Position numbers and translations under genes: made by a program
The notes under the pieces: generated by a model
Seen by the model: only the letters and a program-made list of their open reading frames with translations
Database searches by the model: none
Told to the model about the DNA's origin: nothing
Shown here: one piece after another, positions 1 through 7,627 of the stretch
How positions within the stretch are numbered: the first letter of the stretch is position 1
Layout of the letters: every line of letters starts with the position of its first letter
DNA from: Lacticaseibacillus suilingensis
Lineage (GTDB): Bacteria > Bacillota > Bacilli > Lactobacillales > Lactobacillaceae
DNA: 64,000 bases
Assembly: GCF_016861845.1 (NCBI RefSeq)
Contig: NZ_BOLV01000004.1
Span: forward strand, 62,001-126,000
Reading direction: 5' to 3'

Positions 1-486
1 CAGCAAGATGGCGGTGACTTCAATCACGCGCAGCAGCACGGCCAGCTGAGGATTCATGTTTTGCCACAACGTGTAGTAGATCCCGCGCGCGTGCACCATG
101 CGATGATAAAGCAGCCCGATGCCTGGGCGATAATACACATTGGTTAAAAACGGCACCTTGGTCGGGGTCACCTTCAAGACTTTTTCCGCATGCGGCGAGA
201 AGTATTGACTGACTTTGGCATCGGCGCGCTTGTTGTGGACATAAACATAAGTGGCGCTGGTGTCCAGGGTGCTGTTCTTGCGCCAGCTTTCCCAGTCATC
301 GTCGCCATCAATGTCGGTTTGCTTGAGGCTGGCGCTGATATGGCTGGTGGTGGTGCGGACCTCTTCCAGGAGCTGATGGCCCACAGCGATGATGATGCCG
401 GCCCCGAGCAGCAAGGTCACAATGATAATCAGGCGCATTAAGCTACGCAGCATAATCGCCGCGCTGGATTGTTTGTTTTTTTTCAT
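1..486 (-). CDS. Sensor histidine kinase, N-terminal part (cut by window edge)
   Basis: The reading frame enters from the left window edge and only its N-terminal part is visible. It starts at the ATG complementary to 484-486, nine bases after the stop of the response regulator, so the two form an operon. The visible part begins with a lysine-rich stretch, then a hydrophobic segment (about residues 11-35) and an extracytoplasmic region of about 120 residues leading to a second hydrophobic stretch at the edge. This is the usual sensor layout of an OmpR-partner histidine kinase. The HAMP, DHp and ATPase domains would lie outside the window, so the kinase call rests on topology and on the regulator neighbour. 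The ligand is unknown. Confidence 0.8.
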   Translation of the reverse strand, partial: MKKNKQSSAAIMLRSLMRLIIIVTLLLGAGIIIAVGHQLLEEVRTTTSHISASLKQTDIDGDDDWESWRKNSTLDTSATYVYVHNKRADAKVSQYFSPHAEKVLKVTPTKVPFLTNVYYRPGIGLLYHRMVHARGIYYTLWQNMNPQLAVLLRVIEVTAILL

Positions 487-495
487 ATCAGTGCC

Positions 496-1191
496 TTATT
501 CTGCGACGTGTTCGGACAGCATGTAGCCTATGCCGCGCACGGTGTGAATCAGCTTGGGTTGGCCCGTCGTGTCGATTTTGCTGCGGAGATTGCGAACGTA
601 GACGTCCAAGATGTTCGGTTGGCCATCAAAATCAACGCCCCACACGGTGTCCAACAAATCCTCGCGTGAACAGGGCTCGTTTTGGTGGCTGATGAGCGCC
701 ACCAGCAGCTCGTATTCTCGCTGGGTGAGGGGGATGATGGTGCCGCCGCGGGTGACGCGTTTGGCCTCGGTATCCACGTTCAAATTGCCAGCGGTATACA
801 TGGCGGCGGTGGTGGCCGCCGGCTGCGAATGGCGCAGCGCCACTTCGACCCGCGCAATCAGTTCTTCCATCTCAAACGGCTTGGTCACGTAATCGTCGGC
901 GCCGCCGGTCAGCCCGGCCACTTTATCGCCGATGTAGTCCCGCGCCGTCAGCATGATGATCGGCACCTGGCTGGTTTTGCGAATGCGGCGTAGCACACTG
1001 AAGCCGTCCAAGTGCGGCAGCATCCAGTCCAAAATAATCAAATCAATCTGGGCCTCATTCTGCCGGAACATGTCCAGCGCGACCAGGCCATCATTAGCCC
1101 AGAGCACGTTGAAGTTCTCGAGTTCGAATTCGGTTTTGAGTGAGTCGGCTAAGCCCGCCTCGTCTTCGACTAGTAAAATGGTAGATTTCAA
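496..1191 (-). CDS. OmpR-family DNA-binding response regulator
   Basis: Cytoplasmic transcription regulator of a two-component system. The N-terminal receiver domain has the acidic pair (E9-D10 after the ILLV strand), the phospho-acceptor Asp at residue 55 (LILDW context) and the conserved Lys of the YVTKPF motif. The C-terminal winged-helix domain ends with the typical VRNLRSKI and VRGIGYML motifs. At 231 aa it has the normal family length. The start is a TTG at 1189-1191 preceded on the minus strand by GGGAG with eight bases between. The kinase gene follows nine bases downstream. Its regulon cannot be told from the sequence. Confidence 0.93.
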   Translation of the reverse strand: MKSTILLVEDEAGLADSLKTEFELENFNVLWANDGLVALDMFRQNEAQIDLIILDWMLPHLDGFSVLRRIRKTSQVPIIMLTARDYIGDKVAGLTGGADDYVTKPFEMEELIARVEVALRHSQPAATTAAMYTAGNLNVDTEAKRVTRGGTIIPLTQREYELLVALISHQNEPCSREDLLDTVWGVDFDGQPNILDVYVRNLRSKIDTTGQPKLIHTVRGIGYMLSEHVAE

Positions 1192-1434
1192 TGTTTTTCT
1201 CCCTATGTGAATCGTGCCTCATGGTTGTTGTCTTTAATATAAGACTTTTAGCGGCCAGTCGCTACTGACAGAAACTAAAGTGAATCTGAAGAAAATTAAG
1301 AATCGCCGGCAGCCCAGGTGATAGCGGGCCTCAGCGCCAGTGCTGATCCGTTCACCGGGTCAGCGGCGCTTTGAAAATGTGAAACTATCAGTTTACAATA
1401 AGTAAGTGAACATTAGCTTAAGCGGAGGTCAATC

Positions 1435-2334
1435 ATGACAAACACAAAAACAACATTAGTACTACCCAAGCTCGGTCTTGGCACCAACAAGGTCGGCGGC
1501 CACAACCTTTTCCCGAATTTGAAGGATGAAGACGGCGAGGCCGTGGTCCGCCAGGCGCTGGACTCTGGCATCACGCTGCTGGACACCGCCTACATGTACG
1601 GGCTCGGCCAATCCGAGCGCATTATTGGCCAGGTGGTGAAGGATTACGATCGCAGTAAAATTCTGATTGCAACTAAGGCCGCCCAAGATCCAGCCAATGA
1701 CTTGAAGCCCAACAACACGCCGGCTTTTTTGACCCAGGCGGTGGATGATGCGCTCAAGCGGCTACAAACCGATTACATCGACATCTTTTACATTCACTTC
1801 CCAGATGCCACCACGCCGAAGAACGAAGCCGTGGCCGCGCTGCAAAAGCTCAAGCAAGCCGGCAAAATTCGGGCGATTGGCGTGTCGAATTTTTCTTTGG
1901 CCCAAATCAAAGAGGCTAACTTGGATGGCTACGTGGATGTGGTGGAAGACCACTACAGCCTTGTCCATCGCGGGCTGGAACAGAGTGTCTGGCCATATCT
2001 GCAGCAGGCCCATATTGCCTTCGTGCCGTACTTCCCGCTGGCATCAGGCCTGTTGACTGGCAAATACAGCGAGGCGGATCAAGCGAAGTTCAAGCAATTC
2101 ACACCGGCCCAGTATACGCAAATTATGACCGCGCTGGAACAAATCAAAGGCATCGCGGCAGGCTTGGATGCCACCGTGGCGCAAGTGATTTTGGCTTGGT
2201 ACCTGCAAAATCCAGCGATTGCCACCGTGATTCCTGGGGCGCGCAAACCCGCGCAAGTGCTGGCCAATGCCAAGGCGCTGACAGTAACCCTGACGCCGGC
2301 CCAGTACCAGCAGATTGACCAGTTGTTCGCGTAA
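1435..2334 (+). CDS. Aldo/keto reductase
   Basis: NAD(P)H-dependent oxidoreductase of the aldo/keto reductase superfamily (TIM barrel, 299 aa). The catalytic tetrad can be read as D50, Y55, K81 and H121 (LLDTAYMYG, ATKAAQ and IHFPD contexts). The strand motif IGVSNFS and the C-terminal cofactor motif ATVIPGARKPAQV are also present. The ATG has a strong GGAGG ribosome-binding site (AGCGGAGGTCAATC). It stands alone, with 240 bases of non-coding DNA before it. The substrate cannot be assigned; family members reduce small aldehydes and ketones. It is the first of three aldo/keto reductases within 4 kb, belonging to different subfamilies. Confidence 0.92.
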   Translation: MTNTKTTLVLPKLGLGTNKVGGHNLFPNLKDEDGEAVVRQALDSGITLLDTAYMYGLGQSERIIGQVVKDYDRSKILIATKAAQDPANDLKPNNTPAFLTQAVDDALKRLQTDYIDIFYIHFPDATTPKNEAVAALQKLKQAGKIRAIGVSNFSLAQIKEANLDGYVDVVEDHYSLVHRGLEQSVWPYLQQAHIAFVPYFPLASGLLTGKYSEADQAKFKQFTPAQYTQIMTALEQIKGIAAGLDATVAQVILAWYLQNPAIATVIPGARKPAQVLANAKALTVTLTPAQYQQIDQLFA

Positions 2335-2504
2335 TGTCCCTTCAATTATGACAGTATCCATTGGAAATAAGCCTTTGGTGTGATACTCCATGCGAATTGG
2401 ATGATTTTGGGGTGGACCTCGCTGGTAAGCATGCGATAACGGAAAAATCAGAAATAGAGACCAGATCCACTGGCGTCTGAATCGGTAAGATTTAGCCTAA
2501 ATCT

Positions 2505-2535
2505 AAAATGCCTCAGAACCGCGTTCTGAGGCATT
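2505..2535 (-). terminator. Rho-independent terminator of the toxin-antitoxin operon
   Basis: Perfect hairpin with arms AATGCCTCAGAAC and GTTCTGAGGCATT and a three-base loop. Read on the minus strand it is followed by a short T run. It lies just after the toxin stop codon. Confidence 0.75.
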
Positions 2536-2546
2536 AGATATAGAAG

Positions 2547-2840
2547 CTATTTATGAGGTGTGCGGTTCTCGTAGTGTGACCATGCCGACCAAATCTTAAC
2601 GATGTGATTGACCTTGTCAATCGTGTAGATAACACGATGCTGAACGTTGATTCGCTTTGAGTAGATGTGCCTTGATTTTGGGTTCAGGATCTCTTGATTG
2701 TGATCACGACTGTACGGATTGATCTTTAGCGTATTAATGATCTCCATGAATGAGTCGTACAAGTTTGCCGCTTTGAGCAGGGGAACGTCCTTGTTTTTCA
2801 CGGAACGATGGGGGATTACCTTCCAAGGTTGAGTACTCAA
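2547..2840 (-). CDS. Txe/YoeB family toxin (mRNA interferase)
   Basis: Small basic protein of 97 aa whose C-terminal 70 residues match the YoeB/Txe pattern: a helix-rich start, then NPKSRHIYSKRI, QHRVIYTID and a terminal W-S-H-Y motif, which in the family hold the basic and histidine residues of the ribosome-dependent RNase site. The start is TTG (2838-2840) and overlaps the antitoxin stop as TTGA, so translation is probably coupled. It carries about 15 more N-terminal residues than short YoeB proteins; a later start would be possible but none has a better ribosome-binding site. The partner upstream is a Phd/YefM-type antitoxin. Known family members cleave mRNA at the ribosome when the antitoxin is degraded. 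Confidence 0.88.
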   Translation of the reverse strand: MSTQPWKVIPHRSVKNKDVPLLKAANLYDSFMEIINTLKINPYSRDHNQEILNPKSRHIYSKRINVQHRVIYTIDKVNHIVKIWSAWSHYENRTPHK

Positions 2841-3094
2841 TATGCGTCGTCCTCGTTAAAATCACCTGGCTGCTCGGCTTCCATACGCTTCATTACCACC
2901 TCAAGCGTGCCGGTGCGTTCCAAAAAGTCTAATTCTTCAAGTTGAGCGTAACGTTCCTTGCTAATCAGGATTACCCCCTTGTTTGGACCATCTGGTTGCT
3001 GAATGGTGATTTCCATTTCCTCGTCTTTGTTAGCAACGCGACTGAGGAGGTCAAACAAGTGCTTCCGAAGATTTGTTGGTGTGTAAGTTTGCAT
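2837..3094 (-). CDS. Phd/YefM-type antitoxin
   Basis: Antitoxin and expected autorepressor of the pair. The N-terminal half (TPTNLRKHLFDLLSRV, then the KGVILISKERYAQLEE strand-helix) is the Phd/YefM DNA-binding fold. The acidic C-terminal tail (EAEQPGDFNEDDAY) is the part that in this family wraps the toxin. I place the start at the ATG complementary to 3092-3094, which has GGAAGG eight bases upstream. A GTG nine bases earlier overlaps the ribosome-binding site and is less likely. The gene lies downstream of a palindromic operator that overlaps its promoter. Confidence 0.88.
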   Translation of the reverse strand: MQTYTPTNLRKHLFDLLSRVANKDEEMEITIQQPDGPNKGVILISKERYAQLEELDFLERTGTLEVVMKRMEAEQPGDFNEDDAY

Positions 3095-3126
3095 TTTATT
3101 CACCTTCCAAGTATGGAACTTTATTA

Positions 3127-3187
3127 CGTACGCTATAATGTACGCTTATTATATGCACATTATAGCGTACGCCTGACGAAGCGTCAA
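3127..3187 (-). promoter_or_regulatory. Toxin-antitoxin promoter with palindromic operator
   Basis: On the minus strand there is TTGACG (3182-3187), a 17-base spacer and TATAAT (3159-3164), a near-consensus housekeeping promoter for the antitoxin-toxin operon. A perfect 15-bp inverted repeat (arms 3127-3141 and 3157-3171, core GTACGCTATAATG) covers the -10 box. A third GTACGC copy lies at 3140-3145. Repressor binding here would block polymerase, which fits the autoregulation known for Phd/YefM-type systems. Confidence 0.75.
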
Positions 3188-3271
3188 TCACTCGCGGTAA
3201 AATGGCAATTCACCACCGCAGATGCGTGAACATAACGGCATTTGATGTATCCAGAGATTGAGGAGTGGATA

Positions 3272-3382
3272 ATGCTTATTTTGATGGCTACTAGCACCGG
3301 TATAGAGCGCTTGGCTTCCGGAGGCCTGGCGCTTTTTGGCTGTAGTGTGGTGCCACTCAATGGCTATGCCTGCAAGTTATAA
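3272..3382 (+). CDS. Possible 36-aa peptide
   Basis: Short frame starting with ATG six bases after GAGGAG. It encodes a 36-residue, mostly hydrophobic peptide (MLILMATSTG at the start, then a LASGGLALFG stretch). A terminator-like hairpin (3306-3337) lies inside the frame. I do not recognise the peptide. It could be a leader peptide for the aldo/keto reductase operon, a small membrane peptide, or chance. Confidence 0.22.
   Translation: MLILMATSTGIERLASGGLALFGCSVVPLNGYACKL
3306..3337 (+). terminator. Terminator-like hairpin upstream of the reductase operon
   Basis: Arms AGCGC (3306-3310) and GCGCT (3329-3333) with inner GGC/GCC pairs, followed by TTTTT. It precedes the promoter at 3404-3431. 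No clear gene ends here, so it may be an attenuator or a remnant. Confidence 0.4.
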
Positions 3383-3403
3383 CGGTGACTTGCACTAAGC
3401 ATG

Positions 3404-3431
3404 TTACCGCCTTCACGCATTGCGCTATACT
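3404..3431 (+). promoter_or_regulatory. Putative promoter of the two-gene reductase operon
   Basis: TTACCG (3404-3409), a 16-base spacer and TATACT (3426-3431), about 60 bases before the start of the next gene. Confidence 0.45.
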
Positions 3432-3490
3432 TAAGTTAGTGTTGGCCGGGCTGATTGGCAGTCTGGCCGCTGCCGCAAAGGAGGATTATC

Positions 3491-4300
3491 ATGTCAAAAC
3501 TAACTGATACTTATACCTTGAGCAATGGCGTCAAAATTCCGCAACTCGGATTCGGAACCTGGCAGGTGCCAGCCTCAATCGCCCAGCGCGCCGTCGCCGA
3601 CGCCCTGAAAGCGGGCTACCGCCATATCGATACCGCCAAGGCGTATCACAATGAACGTGAAGTCGGCTTGGCGATCAAAGCTTCCGGCCTAGCCCGGTCT
3701 GACGTATTCGTCACCACCAAGTTGCCGGCGGAAACCAAGACTTATGAAGGCGCGCTGAAGGATTTTGAATCCAGCATGCAAGCCTTGGACTTGGACTATG
3801 TCGACTTGTACTTGGTCCACGCCCCATGGCCTTGGGCTAAAGCAGGTACCAACTACGATCAGGAAAACCGTGAAGTGTGGCGCGCGATGGAAGAGATTTA
3901 CCAATCCGGCAAGGCCAAGGCGATTGGGATTTCCAACTTCGGCGTTCATGAAATGGAAAATGTGTTTGCCGACGCCACGGTTAAGCCGATGGTTAACCAG
4001 ATCCGTTACTTCATCGGCAACACCGAACCGGCTGTGACCAAATTCGCGCAAGACGCCGGCTTGTTGGTTGAAGCTTATTCCCCGCTGGCCACCGGCCGGT
4101 TGATTGGCAACGACCGCATTCAGGCGATTGCTGATCAGTACGGTGTTACCACCGCCCAGCTGGCGATTCGTTTCTGCCTGCAAAATGGCGTGCTGCCGCT
4201 GCCGAAAGCCTCACACCTTGAGCACGCGCAGAATAATGCGGATGTGGACGGCTTCGTGATTTCCGATGCCGATATGGCGCTGCTGAACTCGTGGCAATAA
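3491..4300 (+). CDS. Aldo/keto reductase, 2,5-diketo-D-gluconate reductase-like
   Basis: A 269-aa reductase of the AKR5-like group. The start follows AAAGGAGG by seven bases; a longer in-frame extension to 3455 lacks a ribosome-binding site and is rejected. The N-terminus has the LSNGVKIPQLGFGTW signature. The catalytic tetrad reads D47, Y52, K77 and H110, and the C-terminus has the LPKASHLEHAQNN cofactor motif. It is followed after 29 bases by another aldo/keto reductase, so the two are probably cotranscribed. By family it reduces small keto-sugars or aldehydes with NADPH; the true substrate is unknown. Confidence 0.92.
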   Translation: MSKLTDTYTLSNGVKIPQLGFGTWQVPASIAQRAVADALKAGYRHIDTAKAYHNEREVGLAIKASGLARSDVFVTTKLPAETKTYEGALKDFESSMQALDLDYVDLYLVHAPWPWAKAGTNYDQENREVWRAMEEIYQSGKAKAIGISNFGVHEMENVFADATVKPMVNQIRYFIGNTEPAVTKFAQDAGLLVEAYSPLATGRLIGNDRIQAIADQYGVTTAQLAIRFCLQNGVLPLPKASHLEHAQNNADVDGFVISDADMALLNSWQ

Positions 4301-4329
4301 TCGCACCACTTAAAGGGGAGGAAAACGCG

Positions 4330-5349
4330 ATGGAATACACGACACTCGGTCATACTGATATCAAAGTGTCCAAGCTTTGCGTGGGCGCGATGAGTTTTGG
4401 CAAAGCCGGTACCATGCACGATTGGACCTTGGATCCGGCCCAAAGCAAGCAAGTGATCGGTGATGCGTTGGCTTTAGGCCTGAACTTTTTCGATACCGCC
4501 AATACTTATTCGGCCGGGACCTCTGAGGAATACCTTGGCGCCGCGCTGAAGGAGCTGACCACCCGCGACAAGGTGGTCATTGCCTCGAAGGTTTATTTCA
4601 ATCCCGGCCGGCTGTCCAAGGAAGCCATCAACCGTGAAATCGATGGCACCTTGAAGCGGCTGGGCACGGACTATTTGGATCTGTACATCATCCACCGCTT
4701 CGACTATGACACCCCGATTGAAGAAACCATGGCCGCACTGGATGGTTTGGTGAAAGCCGGCAAGGTGCGGGCGCTTGGCGCCTCGGCGATGTACGCCTAC
4801 CAGTTCTGCAATATGCAACTGGCCGCGCGTGACAACGGCTGGACGCCATTTTCCACGATGGAAAATCATTACAACCTGTTGTACCGCGAAGATGAACGGG
4901 AAATGATTCCGCTTTGCAAGCAGATGGGGGTCTCGCTGATGCCATACAGTCCGTTAGCCGCTGGGCGGCTGGCGCGGCCGAGCTGGAGCACTGATACCTT
5001 GCGCAGTCGCACCGACCGCGTGGCCAGCGGCAAGTACGACCATACGAAGCAATACGATTTGGAAATCACGAAACGTGTGCATGAGCTGGCCGAGAAGCAT
5101 GACGCCACCATGGCCCAGATTAGTATCGCCTGGGAGTGGGCGAAAGGTGTGGCCGCGCCAATCATCGGCGCCACCAAGTCCAAGTACCTCGATGATGCCG
5201 CTGATGCCTTCAAGGTGAAGCTGACGTCGGAGGACATTGCCTATCTGGAAGAGCCATATGTGCCGCACAAAGTGATGGGCGCGATTGACCATAATCCGGC
5301 GCAAGGTGTGACGCTGTTAGACGCGGATGCACCTAAACCCACGAAGTAA
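4330..5349 (+). CDS. Aldo/keto reductase (YajO/AKR11-13-like)
   Basis: A 339-aa reductase of the longer aldo/keto reductase type. It begins METTLG-like (MEYTTLGHTDIKVSKLCVG), has the NFFDTANTYSAGTSEE site region with catalytic Asp and Tyr, Lys in the VIASKVYFN strand, and His in DLYIIHRFD. The C-terminal cofactor motif APIIGATKSKYLDDA is present. The ATG has AGGGGAGG upstream. It is the second gene of the operon starting at 3491 and ends in a strong terminator. It differs clearly from its upstream neighbour, so the pair is not a recent duplication. Confidence 0.92.
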   Translation: MEYTTLGHTDIKVSKLCVGAMSFGKAGTMHDWTLDPAQSKQVIGDALALGLNFFDTANTYSAGTSEEYLGAALKELTTRDKVVIASKVYFNPGRLSKEAINREIDGTLKRLGTDYLDLYIIHRFDYDTPIEETMAALDGLVKAGKVRALGASAMYAYQFCNMQLAARDNGWTPFSTMENHYNLLYREDEREMIPLCKQMGVSLMPYSPLAAGRLARPSWSTDTLRSRTDRVASGKYDHTKQYDLEITKRVHELAEKHDATMAQISIAWEWAKGVAAPIIGATKSKYLDDAADAFKVKLTSEDIAYLEEPYVPHKVMGAIDHNPAQGVTLLDADAPKPTK

Positions 5350-5356
5350 AGAAGTG

Positions 5357-5393
5357 AAAGCATGGCCTAAATGCTTCGGGCCATGCTTTTTTT
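5357..5393 (+). terminator. Rho-independent terminator
   Basis: An 11-bp perfect stem (AAAGCATGGCC and GGCCATGCTTT) followed by a T7 run, eight bases after the reductase stop codon. Confidence 0.9.
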
Positions 5394-5435
5394 GCGCTTA
5401 TTTAACGTGATAGGCAATCAATCGACTGCGAATGC

Positions 5436-5562
5436 GACAATTTGATGACAATAAGACAAGATTGATGAAAAATGTAATCTTCCTGTGTCATGGCTGTGAC
5501 CTCCAGCCGTTAACATGGTGGTTGTGAATTAGTTAACAGAACACCCATAGGAGTGAATAATC
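5436..5562 (+). repeat. Conserved upstream leader, copy 1 of 2
   Basis: About 125 bases ahead of the first LysM/Apf gene are clearly homologous to 8835-8963 ahead of the second. Shared blocks include GATGACAATAAGACAAGATTGA, GGCTGTGACCTC, CCGTTAACATGG and CATAGGAGTGAA. Conservation outside the coding region suggests a shared promoter and 5' leader. I see no convincing -35/-10 pair. A partial WalR-like direct repeat (TGTAAT, five bases, TGTGTC) occurs only in this copy. Confidence 0.7.
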
Positions 5563-6339
5563 ATCAATAAATCGAGTGTAGCATGGCTCTTGTCCACCGC
5601 CGCGGCTTTAAGTGCCGCCGCCGTCGTGGGTCAAACCAAAACCGTCGACGCTGCCGACGCCAATAATTACTCAGTGAAATTCGATGACGGGTTAACGGCC
5701 ATTGCGGCTGCCAATCAAACCAACGTCGTGAAATTGGCGACGAGCACCAAACTGGCTGATCAAAACCAGCAGGCGACGGTCAAGCCTTTGGCCGAGAAGA
5801 CCGAGACGGCTGCTAAGCCAGCGGCGCCGACGACCTACACGGTTAAGTCCGGCGATACCATTTCTGGCATCGCTGAAAGTACTGGGGTGAGCCAAGCTAA
5901 CCTGGTTGCGTTTAACAACTTGAAAGATGCCAATTTCATTTCGGTCGGGCAGGTTCTGAAACTCACCGGTACAGCCGCAACCGCCTCAAGCACCAGTGCA
6001 CCAGCGGCGGCCGCTCAAAAGACCACCACGCAGCCGGTAGCCGTGAAGCAAACGGTGGCCACGACCACCACGACCGCCAAGGTGACGGCGACGGCGTACC
6101 ACAGCAGTGCCACAGGCAACGAAGCCTGGGCCAAGGCTACCATCGCCAAGCGCGAATCTGGCGGTTCCTACACGGCGCGTAATGGTAAGTACTATGGTAA
6201 ATACCAACTGAGCGTTTCTTACCTGAATGGCGACTTGTCTGCCGCCAACCAGGAACGTGTGGCTGATCAGTATGTATCTGGCCGTTACGGCAGCTGGACG
6301 AAGGCACTGGCCCATTCCAATGCTTACGGCTGGTACTAA
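5563..6339 (+). CDS. Secreted LysM / Apf-type peptidoglycan-associated protein, copy 1
   Basis: Exported cell-wall protein of about 258 aa. A hydrophobic signal segment (AWLLSTAAALSAAAVV) is followed by a degenerate first LysM, an intact second LysM (TYTVKSGDTISGI), a Thr/Ala-rich linker, and the C-terminal Apf/transglycosylase-like domain with RESGGSYTARNGKYYGKYQ, where the Glu matches the catalytic position of lysozyme-like folds. No ATG, GTG, TTG or CTG exists in frame before the signal peptide. The in-frame stop at 5554 and the AGGAG site (5549-5553) force initiation at ATC (5560 or 5563). The TTG at 5590 would remove the basic N-terminus and half the signal. The first LysM has lost its SGD core, unlike copy 2. 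Confidence 0.85.
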   Translation: MNKSSVAWLLSTAAALSAAAVVGQTKTVDAADANNYSVKFDDGLTAIAAANQTNVVKLATSTKLADQNQQATVKPLAEKTETAAKPAAPTTYTVKSGDTISGIAESTGVSQANLVAFNNLKDANFISVGQVLKLTGTAATASSTSAPAAAAQKTTTQPVAVKQTVATTTTTAKVTATAYHSSATGNEAWAKATIAKRESGGSYTARNGKYYGKYQLSVSYLNGDLSAANQERVADQYVSGRYGSWTKALAHSNAYGWY

Positions 6340-6365
6340 TCGCTTAATCTAAATAAAGCAAAGTG

Positions 6366-6397
6366 AGCGCGTTGTGGGCAACCATGACGCGCTTTTT
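6366..6397 (+). terminator. Rho-independent terminator
   Basis: Stem AGCGCGT / ACGCGCT with an internal GG..CC pairing, then T5. The same hairpin follows the paralogue at 9778-9808. Confidence 0.85.
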
Positions 6398-6516
6398 GAT
6401 TTACTAGATGCTCTCCAGAAGTGATTCACTTCTAATCACTGAGTAGTAGATCTATCATCTACAAAGTATTTGTGATCTAATATAGACATCAACATATTCA
6501 TATTGGAGGGATGTTT

Positions 6517-7620
6517 ATGGATAGGGTTAGCGGTGAGGGTGGGACCCCAAAATACAGTACAAAGGAATTCTCGTTCAATGATTTGAACAAAAATGGCATT
6601 ACCGTTCCGAAATTTCAACGTGGACTGGTGTGGTCAGAATCTGCCAAGAAAGCATTTATTCAAACAATTGCGAACGGGTTTCCGTTCGGCTCGATTCTTC
6701 TTTACGAAACAACACCGAAACACTACTCCATTATTGATGGTCTTCAGCGATTTTCAGCATTGAAAAGCTTTCAGAAGAACCCGGGCTCATATTGGTCTGG
6801 AGACAACAAAAAAATATGGCTTCCGAAACTATGTAGCGTATTCGAACAGCATAATGTGCAGTTGGACGAGGCAGATATCAAATCTACTTTTGATGAGCTT
6901 GTCGAATCTCCTAATAGAAATGGTGATTCTATTTCGATTCTTACAAGGCATACGCCGCTTGACAAGACTTTTGATGCTGTAATTGACTATCAAAAGTTTG
7001 TTAAGGAGCTGGACCAGGCCATTAACTCTTTCATCAATTTGGATCTAGTGAAAATCCCAGCGATTATTTTTACGGGTACCGCAGATGAACTTGCCACCGT
7101 TTTTGAAAACCTCAACAAAACTGGGACAAAGCTCACGAAATATCAAGTCTTTTCAGCCTCATGGCAAGATCAGATGTTGCACCTTGATAATTCAGAATAT
7201 TCAAAAGCAGTTTTAGAGATCCTGTCTAGGCGTTACCAAGATCTTCAATCCTCGGATGTTGGCAGGGGACTAGAGATCGACGGATACGACACTGACACTT
7301 TCAAAAAGGACGCTCAAATTAATCTTGCTGAATTTGCGTATGCACTTGGGGCACTAATTCTCAATAAGGTGCCATCCCTTTATAGGTCTGGCGATGACGC
7401 CCCACGGGATACGATTGGGTTCTATGCTTTGGCAATTGCAACTAAGACGGATAATCGGCACTTGGAAGATGCAATTAAGCAAATTGATTATGTTCAGGCC
7501 AACCATCAGGAGATCCTTTCAAGAATGAGCTCCATTGCAGAGAACATTAATCGGACTTTTGAACAGTATCTCCGCAAGCCCACTTATTCCAGCTCAAAAA
7601 AAATCAGCAAAAGCCTATGA
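6517..7620 (+). pseudogene. GmrSD-like nuclease 1, DUF262 half (frameshifted)
   Basis: N-terminal half of a DUF262/DUF1524 protein, the family of the modification-dependent type IV nuclease GmrSD. The DUF262 ParB-like domain shows VPKFQRGLVWSE and the signature IIDGLQRFSA, a variant of the usual IDGQQR. I start at the ATG seven bases after GGAGG; the earlier ATG at 6511 touches the ribosome-binding site. The frame runs into TGA just after an A8 run (7596-7603). The DUF1524 half continues at once in the next frame, so one gene of about 610 codons has been split by one base. Replication slippage, transcriptional slippage or an assembly error could each explain it. Lower GC than the flanks suggests transfer. 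Confidence 0.8.
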
Positions 7621-7627
7621 AAATGGT

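Noticed and set aside
5590-6339. TTG at 5590 as start of the first Apf gene
   Set aside because: It would begin inside the hydrophobic signal core and lose the basic residues; the ribosome-binding site is 36 bases upstream.
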